This document shows positions 1 through 13,623 of a stretch of 40,024 nucleotides of DNA, one piece after another. The notes under the pieces are model-generated. The model was not told the DNA's origin. It did not search any database and was given only the letters and a program-made list of their open reading frames with translations. The stretch covers positions 1 to 40,024 of the forward strand of contig DATBIK010000107.1 of NCBI GenBank assembly GCA_036556985.1, given 5' to 3'. How positions within the stretch are numbered: the first letter of the stretch is position 1; every line of letters starts with the position of its first letter. Both the position numbers and the translations under genes were made by a program. This stretch comes from JAPSGM01 sp036556985. GTDB lineage: Bacteria; Chloroflexota; Limnocylindria; QHBO01.

Positions 1-2157
1 GCCGAGCGCCTCGCCCGCGGCGAGCACCACGACCCGCACGCCATCCTCGGCGCGCACGCCGTCCCCGGCGGCAGCGTGGTGCGCACCTTCCACCCCGATG
101 CCACCGGCGTCGATCTCCTGCCCGACGGCGAGCCCCCCATCGCCATGCAGGCGATCGGCAGCGGCGTGTGGGCGGCCTTCGCGCCGGACGCCGAGCCGCC
201 CCTCGCCTATCGGCTGCGCTTCGGGTTCGCCGACGGCAACGACTGGGAGCGCGACGACCCGTACCGCTTCCTGCCGACGCTCGGCGAGCTCGACCTGCAC
301 CTCATCGCCGAGGGCAGCCACGAGCGGCTGTGGGAGGTGCTCGGCGCGCACCCGCGAACGGTGGACGGCACCACGGGGGTGGCCTTTGCGGTCTGGGCGC
401 CGAACGCGCGCAGCGTGCGGGTGGTGGGCGACTTCGACCGCTGGGACGGCCGCCTCTTCCCGATGCGCAGCCTCGGGGCGTCCGGCGTGTGGGAGCTGTT
501 CGTGCCCGGCATCGGCCACGGGGAGCTGTACAAGTTCGAGATCGTCGGGCGCGACGGCACGCTGCGCCTCAAGGCCGACCCCCTCTCCTTCGCGATGCAG
601 GTGCGCCCCGAGACCGCCTCGCGGGTCTGGGACCTGGAGGCGGACGCCCAACACTGGACCGACGACGCGTGGATGGCGGAGCGCGCGCGGCGCGACCCGT
701 ATCGGTCTCCCATGGCGACGTACGAGGTTCACCTCGGCTCGTGGATGCGCAACCCGGACGGCTCGTGGCTCGGCTACCGCCAGGCCGGCGAGCGGCTGGC
801 GGAGCACTGCCGCCGCTACGGCTTCACCCACGTGGAGCTGCTGCCGGTGGCCGAGCATCCCTTCGACGGCTCGTGGGGCTACCAGGTGACAGGCTATTAC
901 GCGCCCACCGCGCGCTTCGGGTCGCCGGACGACTTCCGCGACATGGTGAACACCCTCCACAACGCGGGGATCGGCGTCATCGTCGACTGGGTGCCGGCTC
1001 ACTTCCCGACCGATGACTTCGCCCTGCGCCGCTTCGACGGGACGCCGCTGTACGAGCACCCCGACCCGCACCGCGGCGAGCACCCCGACTGGGGCACGCT
1101 CATCTTCGACTTCGGGCGACCGGAGGTCCGCAATTTCCTCGTCGCCAACGCCCTCTTCTGGCTTGACCGCTACCACGTCGACGGGCTGCGGGTCGATGCC
1201 GTGGCCTCGATGCTCTATCTCGACTACTCGCGCAAGGCCGGTGAGTGGACGCCGAACCAGTACGGCGGCAACGAGAACCTGGAGGCGATCGCGTTCCTGC
1301 GCGAGATGAACGAGAAGGTGTATGCCGCCCATCCCGGCGCGGTCACGATCGCCGAGGAGTCGACCGCCTTCCCGGGCGTCTCACGGCCGACCTACCTGGG
1401 CGGCCTGGGCTTCGGCTTCAAGTGGGACATGGGCTGGATGCACGACACGCTCGCCTACTTCAGCGAGGACCCGGTCCACCGGCGCTTCCATCATGACAAG
1501 CTGACGTTCCGTGGCCTCTACAAGGACACCGAGCATTTCGTGCTGCCGCTCAGCCACGACGAGGTCGTGCACGGCAAGGGCTCTCTGCTCCGCAAGATGC
1601 CCGGCGACGAGTGGCAGCGCTTCGCGAACCTGCGCACGCTGCTGACCGAGATGTACACCCAGCCCGGCAAGAAGCTGCTGTTCATGGGCTCCGAGCTCGC
1701 GCCATGGCAGGAGTGGAACCACGACCGGTCGCTCCCCTGGGAGGAGGCCGATGCCGGCCTGCGTGCCGGGTTCGGGCGCTTCCTCGCCGATCTCGGCGCG
1801 CTCTACGCCTCCGCCCCCGCGCTGTGGGCCGCCGATGCCGACCCCGATGGCTTCGCCTGGATCGACGCCTCCGACGTGGAGGCATCGGTCTATTCGTACA
1901 TCCGTCGCGCCGGCGACGCGATCGCGGTGGTGGTGCTGAACATGACCCCGGTGCCGCGCCAGGGGTACCGCCTCGGGCTGCCGGCCGCCGGCCGCTGGGA
2001 GGAGGCGCTGAACACCGACTCGGAGCACTACGGCGGCTCGAACCTGGGCAACTACGGCGGCGTGACCGCCGGCGAGCCGGGCTGGCACGGTCAGCCGGCG
2101 TCGGCGGAGCTCAGCCTCCCTCCGCTCTCCGCGCTGATCCTGCGCCCGGCGCGCTGA
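1..2157 (+). CDS. glgB: 1,4-alpha-glucan branching enzyme GlgB (5' end outside window)
   Basis: The reading frame is open from base 1, so the true start lies upstream; the first codons already read the family's N-terminal HHDPHAILGAH motif. GlgB cuts an alpha-1,4-glucan chain and rejoins it as an alpha-1,6 branch, and it is the last step of the GlgE glucan pathway in the cytoplasm. After the N-terminal module a CBM48 beta-sandwich follows (FAVWAPNARSVRVVGDF), then the GH13 barrel. The nucleophile Asp in GLRVDAVAS is window codon 399, the acid Glu is in IAEES, and SHDEVVHGKGS supplies the third catalytic Asp region. The 3' end overlaps the convergent malQ by 47 bases. It is the only rightward gene in the glucan region and completes the pathway encoded by the facing operon. 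Identification is firm; only the missing start is uncertain. Confidence 0.97.
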   Translation, partial: AERLARGEHHDPHAILGAHAVPGGSVVRTFHPDATGVDLLPDGEPPIAMQAIGSGVWAAFAPDAEPPLAYRLRFGFADGNDWERDDPYRFLPTLGELDLHLIAEGSHERLWEVLGAHPRTVDGTTGVAFAVWAPNARSVRVVGDFDRWDGRLFPMRSLGASGVWELFVPGIGHGELYKFEIVGRDGTLRLKADPLSFAMQVRPETASRVWDLEADAQHWTDDAWMAERARRDPYRSPMATYEVHLGSWMRNPDGSWLGYRQAGERLAEHCRRYGFTHVELLPVAEHPFDGSWGYQVTGYYAPTARFGSPDDFRDMVNTLHNAGIGVIVDWVPAHFPTDDFALRRFDGTPLYEHPDPHRGEHPDWGTLIFDFGRPEVRNFLVANALFWLDRYHVDGLRVDAVASMLYLDYSRKAGEWTPNQYGGNENLEAIAFLREMNEKVYAAHPGAVTIAEESTAFPGVSRPTYLGGLGFGFKWDMGWMHDTLAYFSEDPVHRRFHHDKLTFRGLYKDTEHFVLPLSHDEVVHGKGSLLRKMPGDEWQRFANLRTLLTEMYTQPGKKLLFMGSELAPWQEWNHDRSLPWEEADAGLRAGFGRFLADLGALYASAPALWAADADPDGFAWIDASDVEASVYSYIRRAGDAIAVVVLNMTPVPRQGYRLGLPAAGRWEEALNTDSEHYGGSNLGNYGGVTAGEPGWHGQPASAELSLPPLSALILRPAR

Positions 2158-3967
2158 GCGGCTCGCGGTCCAGGGCCGCCGCCAGGCGGGCGACGAACGG
2201 GTCGTCCGCCATGCGCTCGATCGAGACGGGCAGAGGGATCCGCCAGTTCGGGTGCTCGTCGACCGTACCCGGCAGGTTCGGCCGCTCCTCGACGCGCAGG
2301 GCGTCGTCGAGGGTGGCGACCACGATCGCCGCCGGCGAGGCCGCAAGCGCGCGATGGCCGGCCAGGATGACCTCACCAACGTCGGCCGAGGGCGACACGC
2401 CCGCGGCGCGCGCGAGGCGGGAACGGAGGAGGGCCAGCCCGGCGGCATCGGGCTCGAGGCCGGCACGGCGCTGGAGGTCGAGGTCGCTCCCGAGCCAGGT
2501 GCCGGCGACCGTCGGCAGGTCGTGGGTGCCAACCGCGGCGAGCGATGCCCGTGGGTAGCGCGCCGGCCTGCGCCGCTCGAAGTAGGCGAGCCGGTACGAG
2601 AGGAGGCCGCGGCGCCGCAACTCCCCCCGTACTCCCGGCGCCACCGTGCCGAGGTCCTCACCGATGACGACCGCGCCGGCCCGTGCGCTCTCGATGGCGA
2701 GGATGGCGAACAGCTCGTCCGACGGGTAACGGACGTAGGCGCCGTCCCTGGGGTGGTCCCCGAGGGCCATCCACCACAGCCGAAAGAGGCCCATGGCGTG
2801 GTCGATGCGCAGCCCACCGGCATGCCGCGCCGCGGCGCGCAGGGTCTGGATGAACGGTTCGTAGCCGGCGGCGCGCAGTCGGCCAGGCGCGAACGGCGGC
2901 AGACCCCAGTCCTGGCCCGCGGCGTTGAAGCGGTCCGGGGGTGCGCCGAAGCTGGCACCCAGCGCCAGCACCTCCTGCCAGGCCCATGCATCGGCACCGT
3001 CACGATCCACGCCCACGGGCACGTCGGCGACGAGGGACAGTTCGACGGCGGCGCCCCGCAGCTGCTCGTCGAGGAGCCACTGCACCCACTCGTGGAAGGC
3101 AATCCGCCGCGCGTGATCGGCCGCGAAGCGCGCGACGGCGGCGGACGCCGGGCGCCGCAGCTCCTCAGGCCAGTGGCTCCATCCCGCCCCGTGGCGCTCG
3201 GCCAGCGCCGCGAACACCGCCCACTCGCGCAGGGCCGGACCCATCTCCGCGCGGTAGGAGTCGAGACCCTCGGCCGGCGGGGCGGCGTCCCAGATCGCAC
3301 GGAGGGCGTCGAGCTTCAGGGTCAGGATCGCGTCGCGGTCGATGCGGGCGCCACCGTTCAGGGCCCGGCCCGCGGCGGCCAGCCGCGGCAGATCGGCGAC
3401 CGCGTCGGCGCCGGGCACCTCCTCGACTCGCAGGTAGAGCGGGTCGCGAAAGCGCCGCGTGCTCGGGAAGTACGGGCTGGGCTGGACCGGGACGACCGGC
3501 GTCGCGGCGTTCAGCGGGTTGACGACGAGCAGCCCGGCGCCGAGCCCGTGCGACCAGGCTGCCAGCCGGCGGAGATCGGCAAGGTCGCCGATGCCCCAGC
3601 TTTCGGCCGAGCGGGCCGCGTAGAGCTGCACGGCCCAGCCCCACGAGCGCGCTCCCGGCGGGTGGCAGCGGCCGGGCCCGACGAGAAGCCGCTGCTCGGC
3701 GTTCCCGGCGCGCAGCCGGTGGTAGCCGAACGGCACGTCCGAAGGCAGCGCGGAGGATGGGCCGAGCTGCGTCCCGTCCTCGAGCACGAGGTCTCCGGGC
3801 GTGGGAAGCGGCTCGCCCGGCCGCAGCACGGCGACCGCGTCGAGATCGCCAGCTGGCGGCTCATCGCCGACGAGCTGCTCCAGGCGACGGAGGACGTCCG
3901 GCGCGATGCGGCGCTCGCGGCCGAAGGCGTCGAGATAGGACGGCTGCAGCCAGCCGCTGGGGTTCAT
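2111..3967 (-). CDS. malQ: 4-alpha-glucanotransferase (amylomaltase) MalQ
   Basis: This 618-residue GH77 enzyme transfers glucan segments between maltodextrins, releasing glucose and recycling short chains left by debranching and trehalose formation. Family motifs are present: GGLRIDHAMG with the nucleophile Asp near residue 389, VIGEDLGTV with the acid Glu, and GTHDLPTVAGTW. An N-terminal extension of about 100 residues before the barrel resembles the actinobacterial/mycobacterial type of MalQ. The ATG at 3967 was chosen because it forms an ATGA overlap with the treZ stop; the frame stays open upstream only as a shadow of treZ. It is the last gene of the leftward operon. Its last 15 or so codons, which are Ala/Gly/Arg-rich and lie past the conserved fold, overlap the 3' end of glgB on the other strand. 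Confidence 0.95.
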   Translation of the reverse strand: MNPSGWLQPSYLDAFGRERRIAPDVLRRLEQLVGDEPPAGDLDAVAVLRPGEPLPTPGDLVLEDGTQLGPSSALPSDVPFGYHRLRAGNAEQRLLVGPGRCHPPGARSWGWAVQLYAARSAESWGIGDLADLRRLAAWSHGLGAGLLVVNPLNAATPVVPVQPSPYFPSTRRFRDPLYLRVEEVPGADAVADLPRLAAAGRALNGGARIDRDAILTLKLDALRAIWDAAPPAEGLDSYRAEMGPALREWAVFAALAERHGAGWSHWPEELRRPASAAVARFAADHARRIAFHEWVQWLLDEQLRGAAVELSLVADVPVGVDRDGADAWAWQEVLALGASFGAPPDRFNAAGQDWGLPPFAPGRLRAAGYEPFIQTLRAAARHAGGLRIDHAMGLFRLWWMALGDHPRDGAYVRYPSDELFAILAIESARAGAVVIGEDLGTVAPGVRGELRRRGLLSYRLAYFERRRPARYPRASLAAVGTHDLPTVAGTWLGSDLDLQRRAGLEPDAAGLALLRSRLARAAGVSPSADVGEVILAGHRALAASPAAIVVATLDDALRVEERPNLPGTVDEHPNWRIPLPVSIERMADDPFVARLAAALDREPLSAPGAGSARRAEGG

Positions 3968-5684
3968 CGCGCGACGCGCACGATCGCCGCCGAGTCGGGC
4001 ACGAGCCGGAGCCGATCGCCGTCCACCCCGACGCCCGGCTCCGAGGCGAGGAGGACCTCGCCGGCGGCGTCGACCGCGACCGGCACATCGGCCAGGCTGA
4101 AGCCGAGCAGGATCTCGCCGCGCTCGAGGACGAACCAGCCGGCATCGGCGTCGTGGCGGCAGCGGACGGTCGCGAGGTCGGGGTCGAGCAGGTCGGGCGT
4201 CGCCTGGCGCAGGGCGAGCAGGGCGCGGTACCACTCGAGCATGTCGGCGTGCGGGGCCGTCGCGCGCTCCTCCCAGCGGAGCACCGAGCGAGCGTGGGTC
4301 GCCGGGTCCTGTGGATCCGGCACGTGGGCCGGGTCCCAGCCGAAGGCGGCGAACTCGGCCCGCCGGCCGCGTCGCACGGCCTCGCCGAGCTCCGAGTCTC
4401 GGTGGTCGGTGAAGTACTGGAACGGCGTCGACGCCGCCCACTCCTCGCCCTGGAAGACGAGGGGCACGAATGGGGCGGTGAGGACCACCGCGGCGGCGAT
4501 CTTCGCGCGCCCGAGGCCGGCGAGATGGGCGAATCGATCGCCGATGGCCCGGTTGCCGACCTGATCGTGGTTCTGAATGAACCCGATGAAGCGGTCGCCC
4601 GTCACCCCGACAAGCTCGCGTCCCTGGCGCGCCTCGCGGCCGGGCTGGTAGTCGCCGCGGAAGACCCAGCCGTTCTCGAGCGCGTCGGCGAGCTGGTCCA
4701 TGGCGCCGAAGTCGGCGTAGTAGCCGGCCCGCTCGCCGCTGAGCAGGGCATGGAGCGCATGGTGGAAGTCGTCGTTCCAGGCGGCGTCCAGGCCGTAGCC
4801 GCCGGCATCGGTGGAGCGCACGAGGCGCGGGTCGTTGCGGTCGGACTCGGCGATGACGACGAGCGGGCGGCCGACCGCCAGCTCCAGCCGGTCCACCTCG
4901 CGGCCGATCTCCTCGAGGATGTTCAGGGCCGAGGTGTCGAAGATGGCGTGCGTCGCGTCAAGGCGGAGGCCGTCGACGTGGTAGTCGCGCAGCCACATGA
5001 GGGCGTTGTCGACGACGAAGCCGCGCACCTCGTGCGATCCGCGGTCGTCGAAGTTGACCGCGTCGCCCCACGGCGTCGCGTAACGGTCGGTGAAGTACGG
5101 CCCGAACCGCGCCAGGTGGTTGCCAACCGGGCCGAGGTGGTTGTAGACGACGTCGAGGATGACCGCCAGGCCGATCCCGTGGGCGGCGTCGACGAGGCGC
5201 TTCAGCCCCTCCGGCCCGCCGTAACCGTGGTGCGGCGCGTAGAGGTCGACCCCGTCGTAGCCCCAGCCGCGGTCGCCGCCGAACTCCGCGACCGGCAGCA
5301 GCTCGAGGTGGGTGATCCCCAGCCCGGCGATCTCGGGCAGCCGCTCGATCGCCGAGGCGAACGTCCCGCCCGGCGTGAACGTACCGACGTGCGCCTCGTA
5401 CAGGGCACCGGAGCCGAGCGGCGGCGCCCGCCAGCCGCCGTCGGTCCACGCAAAGGCGGCGTGGTCGACGGTCCGCGACGGGCCATGGATGCCCTCCGGC
5501 TGCCATGGCGAGCGCGGATCGGGCAGCGGGTCGCCTCCGTCGAGGCTGAAGGCGTAGTCCGTCCCGGCGGGGAGTGATCGGCCCAGCGTCCACCAGCCGC
5601 CGTCGTCGGACCGCATCTCCAGCCGCCGGGTGCCGACGACGGCCTCGACGCGTTCGGCGACGGGAGCCCAGACCCGCAGCTCGC

Positions 5685-5688
<4 letters not shown>
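3964..5688 (-). CDS. treZ: Malto-oligosyltrehalose trehalohydrolase TreZ
   Basis: TreZ (574 residues, GH13) hydrolyses the bond next to the terminal trehalose of maltooligosyl-trehalose made by TreY, releasing free trehalose. The N-terminal LRVWAPVAERVEAVV is the CBM48-like domain. The barrel carries DVVYNHLGP, GLRLDATHAI (nucleophile Asp near residue 244), IAESDRNDPR (acid Glu) and IQNHDQVGNRA. The start is GTG, which overlaps the treY stop as GTGA, and the stop overlaps the malQ ATG as ATGA, so translation of the three genes is probably coupled. The usual partners TreY and TreX (here GlgX) lie immediately upstream in the same operon. Length and motifs are normal for the family. Confidence 0.96.
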
Positions 5689-8324
<2,636 letters not shown>

Positions 8325-8355
8325 GCCGGTGGTCGAGCGGCCCGCACGGCCGGCG

Positions 8356-10473
8356 TCACCGCTGCGGCTGGCGGAGGACGACGACCGATCGCGCCCCGAC
8401 CTCGTAGATCGACCCGCCCTCGTGCGGCTCGCCGAAGCGCTCCGCCGGGGGATCGGCGCTGCGCGTGTCGAGCACGAGCTCCCACCCGCTGCGCCCGCCG
8501 TTCGGCAAGCGGAACTCGACGCCCTCCTCCGCGGCGTTGAGGATGAGGAGCAACGTGTCGTCGACGATCCGCTCGCCGCGGGGACCGCGTTCGTCGATCG
8601 CGTCGCCGGCCATGCGCAGCCCGATGGTGAGCGTATCGGCCGCGCCCCACTGCTCGTCGGTCATCTCCTGGCCGGTGGCCCCGTACCAGGTGAGGTCCTT
8701 CACGCTCGAGCCACGAATGCGGCGGCCCTGGAAGAAGCGCCCGCGCCGGAGCACCGGGTGGGCGCGGAAGAAGGCGATGAGGCCGCGGGTGAACTGCAGC
8801 AGCCGCCGGGAGGCATCGGTCTGCTCCCAGTCGTACCAGCTGATCGGGTTGTCCTGCGCGTACGCGTTGTTGTTGCCGCCCTGGGTGCGGCCGATCTCGT
8901 CGCCGCCGAGCAGCATCGGCACCCCCTGGCTCAGGATGAGGGTGGCGAGGAAATTGCGCTGCTGCTGCTCGCGGGCGGCGTTCACGGCCGGGTCGTCGGT
9001 GGGGCCCTCCACGCCGAAGTTCATCGACTCGTTGTGCGACTCGCCGTCCCGGTTGTCCTCGCCGTTCGCCTCGTTGTGCTTCTCCTCGTAGCTGACCAGG
9101 TCGCGGAGCGTGAAGCCGTCGTGGGCGGTCACGAAGTTGATCGACGCGTGCGGCTGGCGTCCGCTCATGGCGTACAGGTCCGACGAGCCCGTGAGCCGAT
9201 AGGCAAGCTCGCCGGCCTGGCCGCCGATCCCGCGCCAGAAGCGCCGCACCGTGTCGCGGTACTTCCCGTTCCACTCGGCCCAGCCCACCGGGAAGTTGCC
9301 GACCTGGTAGCCGCCCGGGCCGACGTCCCATGGCTCGGCGATGAGCTTGGCCTGGCTGATGACCGGGTCCTGGTGGACGATGTCGAAGAAGCTGCCCAGC
9401 TTGTCGACGTCGTGGAGCTCCCGCGCCAGGGCCGATGCGAGGTCGAAGCGGAAGCCGTCGACGTGCATCTCGGTGATCCAGTAACGCAGGCTGTCCATGA
9501 TCAGCTGCAGCGCGCGTGGATGCACCGCGTTCAGCGTGTTGCCAGTGCCGGTGTAGTCGACGTAGTAGCGCGGATCCTCCGGGCTGAGGCGGTAGTAGGC
9601 GGCATTGTCGATGCCGCGGAAGCTGAGCGTCGGGCCCAGGTGGTTGCCCTCGCCGGTGTGGTTGTAGACGACGTCGAGGATGACCTCCATGCCCGCGTCG
9701 TGGAGCCGCTTCACCATCGTCTTGAACTCGCTCACCGGCTCACCGGTGGCCGAGTAGCGGCTGTCCGGCGCAAAGAAGCCGATGGTGTTGTAGCCCCAGT
9801 AGTTGGTCAGCCCCATTTCCACCAGCCGTCGATCGTTCAGGTGGTGATGCACGGGGAGGAGCTCCACCGCGCTCACGCCGAGCTCCTGCAGGTAGTCGAT
9901 CGCCGCGAACGAGCCGAGGCCGGCGTACGTCCCGCGCAGATCAGGCGGCACGTCGGGGTGCTGCTGGGTAAAGCCCTTGACGTGGACCTCGTAGATGAGC
10001 GTCTGCTCCCACGGGACGCGCAGCGGGCGATCCCCGCCCCACACGAAGGCCGGGTTGACGACGACCGACTTCGGCACGTGCTCGGCCGAGTCGTGCTCGT
10101 CGGGCTTCGTGTCCTCGTCGTCGCCGATGCGGTAGCCGAACAGCCGGTCGCTCCAGTCGATCCCGCCCTCGATCCGCTTGGCGTACGGGTCAATGAGCAG
10201 CTTGTGCGGGTTGAAGCGGTGCCCGTGCTCCGGCTCGTAGGGGCCGTGGACGCGATAGCCGTAGCGCTGGCCGGGCCGCACGTCGGGCAGATAGCAATGC
10301 CACACCAGGTCGGTCTGGTCGTGGAGCCGGACGCGCTCCTCGTTACCGTCGGCGTCGAACAGGCAGAGGTCGACCGCCTGCGCGTTCTCGCTGAAGATCG
10401 CGAAATTCACGCCGGCGCCGTCCCACGTCGCGCCCAGCGGATAGGGAGCGCCGCGCCAGACCCGGATCGTCAT
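8356..10473 (-). CDS. glgX: Glycogen debranching enzyme GlgX/TreX
   Basis: This 705-residue GH13 isoamylase-type enzyme hydrolyses alpha-1,6 branches, releasing linear maltodextrins that TreY and TreZ convert to trehalose; in this operon context the name TreX fits equally well. The N-terminus (YPLGATWDGAGVNFAIFSE) is the CBM48 domain. Catalytic motifs are DVVYNHTGEGN, GFRFDLASAL (nucleophile Asp near residue 344), AEPWDVGPGGYQVG (acid Glu) and FVTAHDGFTLRDLVSY. The WNGKYRDTVRRFWRG block is strongly typical of GlgX. The ATG at 10473 overlaps the maltokinase stop as ATGA; the open frame above it is a shadow of the maltokinase gene. Confidence 0.96.
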   Translation of the reverse strand: MTIRVWRGAPYPLGATWDGAGVNFAIFSENAQAVDLCLFDADGNEERVRLHDQTDLVWHCYLPDVRPGQRYGYRVHGPYEPEHGHRFNPHKLLIDPYAKRIEGGIDWSDRLFGYRIGDDEDTKPDEHDSAEHVPKSVVVNPAFVWGGDRPLRVPWEQTLIYEVHVKGFTQQHPDVPPDLRGTYAGLGSFAAIDYLQELGVSAVELLPVHHHLNDRRLVEMGLTNYWGYNTIGFFAPDSRYSATGEPVSEFKTMVKRLHDAGMEVILDVVYNHTGEGNHLGPTLSFRGIDNAAYYRLSPEDPRYYVDYTGTGNTLNAVHPRALQLIMDSLRYWITEMHVDGFRFDLASALARELHDVDKLGSFFDIVHQDPVISQAKLIAEPWDVGPGGYQVGNFPVGWAEWNGKYRDTVRRFWRGIGGQAGELAYRLTGSSDLYAMSGRQPHASINFVTAHDGFTLRDLVSYEEKHNEANGEDNRDGESHNESMNFGVEGPTDDPAVNAAREQQQRNFLATLILSQGVPMLLGGDEIGRTQGGNNNAYAQDNPISWYDWEQTDASRRLLQFTRGLIAFFRAHPVLRRGRFFQGRRIRGSSVKDLTWYGATGQEMTDEQWGAADTLTIGLRMAGDAIDERGPRGERIVDDTLLLILNAAEEGVEFRLPNGGRSGWELVLDTRSADPPAERFGEPHEGGSIYEVGARSVVVLRQPQR

Positions 10474-11775
10474 GCCGCCAGCCGCTCGAGCGCCGCGAGC
10501 GGCAGCCAGGTCCAGTCCGGGCGGTTGTTCGCCTCGTAGCGCACCTCGTAGCAGGCCTTCTCTGCCTCGAGCGCGGCGAGCAGGTCCGGGTGGCCGATCG
10601 CCTCGCCGCCGTAGGCCGCCAGGAAGGTGGCGCGGGCGTCCGCCAGCCACGCCTCCGGAGCGAACCCGTCGGGGCCGTCGCGCTCGGCGGTGCGCGCCGC
10701 GTAGTCGAGCGAGCGGAGCATGCCGGCCACATCGCGCAGCGGTGAGGCGGGACGCCGTCGCTCGGCGAGGGGCCGAGCCGGCTCGCCCTCGAAGTCGATC
10801 ACCGCGAAGCCGTCCTCGGTGCGCAGCAGCTGGCCGAGGTGGTAGTCGCCGTGGATGCGCTGCACGGTGCCGCCCGCGTCCGCCTCGATCGCGGCGAAGC
10901 GGCCCCGGACGCGCTCGTGCACCGCGGTGAGCCGCGCGCGCTGCTCGCCCGCGAGCGCCGCCAGCGCGGCGTCGAGCTCCCGCTCCGCGGAAGCCCGCCA
11001 CGCGATCCGCTCGGCGTCCTCCGCGGGGCGCGCCGGGAAAGCCGGGTCGTCCGGCCGCGCGGCGAGCGCGGCGTGGAGCTCGGCGGTGATCCCGCCGATG
11101 TGCGCCACGCCGGCCAGCGCCTCGAGCGGCCCCTGCGGCGGGGCGGAGAGGGCGGCGAGCAGCCACGCCCAGCCGTCGCCGCGCGACGGGACCAGCTCCT
11201 GGAGCATGAACGCGGTGGCAACCTCGTCGCCGAGGTCGGCCTCGGCCCAGCCGAGCAGGGATGGGGCGTGGCCGAACCCGGCGGCGGTGAGGAAGGCGCT
11301 CACCTCGACCTCCGGGTTCAGCCCCCGCTCGAGGAGCCGATACACCTTCAGGATGAGCCGGTCACCCAGCCGCACCGACGTGTTCGACTGCTCCACCCCC
11401 AGCCGTCGCTCCTGGCCCGGATCCTCTCCGTCGAGCGCGGACGCGAGGGCCGGCGTGCTCCGGAAGCGGAAGCGGGTCGCGTCCCCGTCGACGACCAGCT
11501 CGCCGGCGATGGCCTCGACCGCCGCCCGCCAGGTGCCGTCGCCATCGGCCGGCTCGCGCAGGCCGCCGTCCGGGCCGGCCACGGCCGGCACGAGGTAGCG
11601 GTCCGCGCCGCCGTCGCGGTAACGCGCCTCCAGCACGAGCAGCCAGTGATCCCCGCCGAGGCGCGCCGCGTCGGCGAGCCGCACCTCGGCGAGCGGCCGC
11701 GCCTTCGCCCGGAACCAGCGCCGCGCGGCCAGCCAGGAGGCATCGAACGCGGCGGCGGCCCGCGGCGCCATCGGC

Positions 11776-11789
<14 letters not shown>
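10470..11789 (-). CDS. mak: Maltokinase (Mak/Pep2)
   Basis: Maltokinase uses ATP to phosphorylate maltose to maltose 1-phosphate, the glucan donor for GlgE. The 439-residue protein has the two-lobed aminoglycoside-phosphotransferase-like fold: an N-terminal cap (WFRAKARPLAEV), the lysine strand LGDRLILKVYRLLE, the catalytic loop RIHGDYHLGQLL (Asp near residue 315) and VIDFEGEP for metal binding. In many bacteria this domain is fused to TreS; here it is a separate gene directly behind treS. Two starts are possible: ATG at 11789, overlapping the treS stop by 14 bases, or ATG at 11771, four bases after that stop. Neither has a strong Shine-Dalgarno. The longer form is reported. Confidence 0.93.
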
Positions 11790-13599
<1,810 letters not shown>

Positions 13600-13623
13600 C
13601 GATCCCTCCTCATCGGTCCGTCC

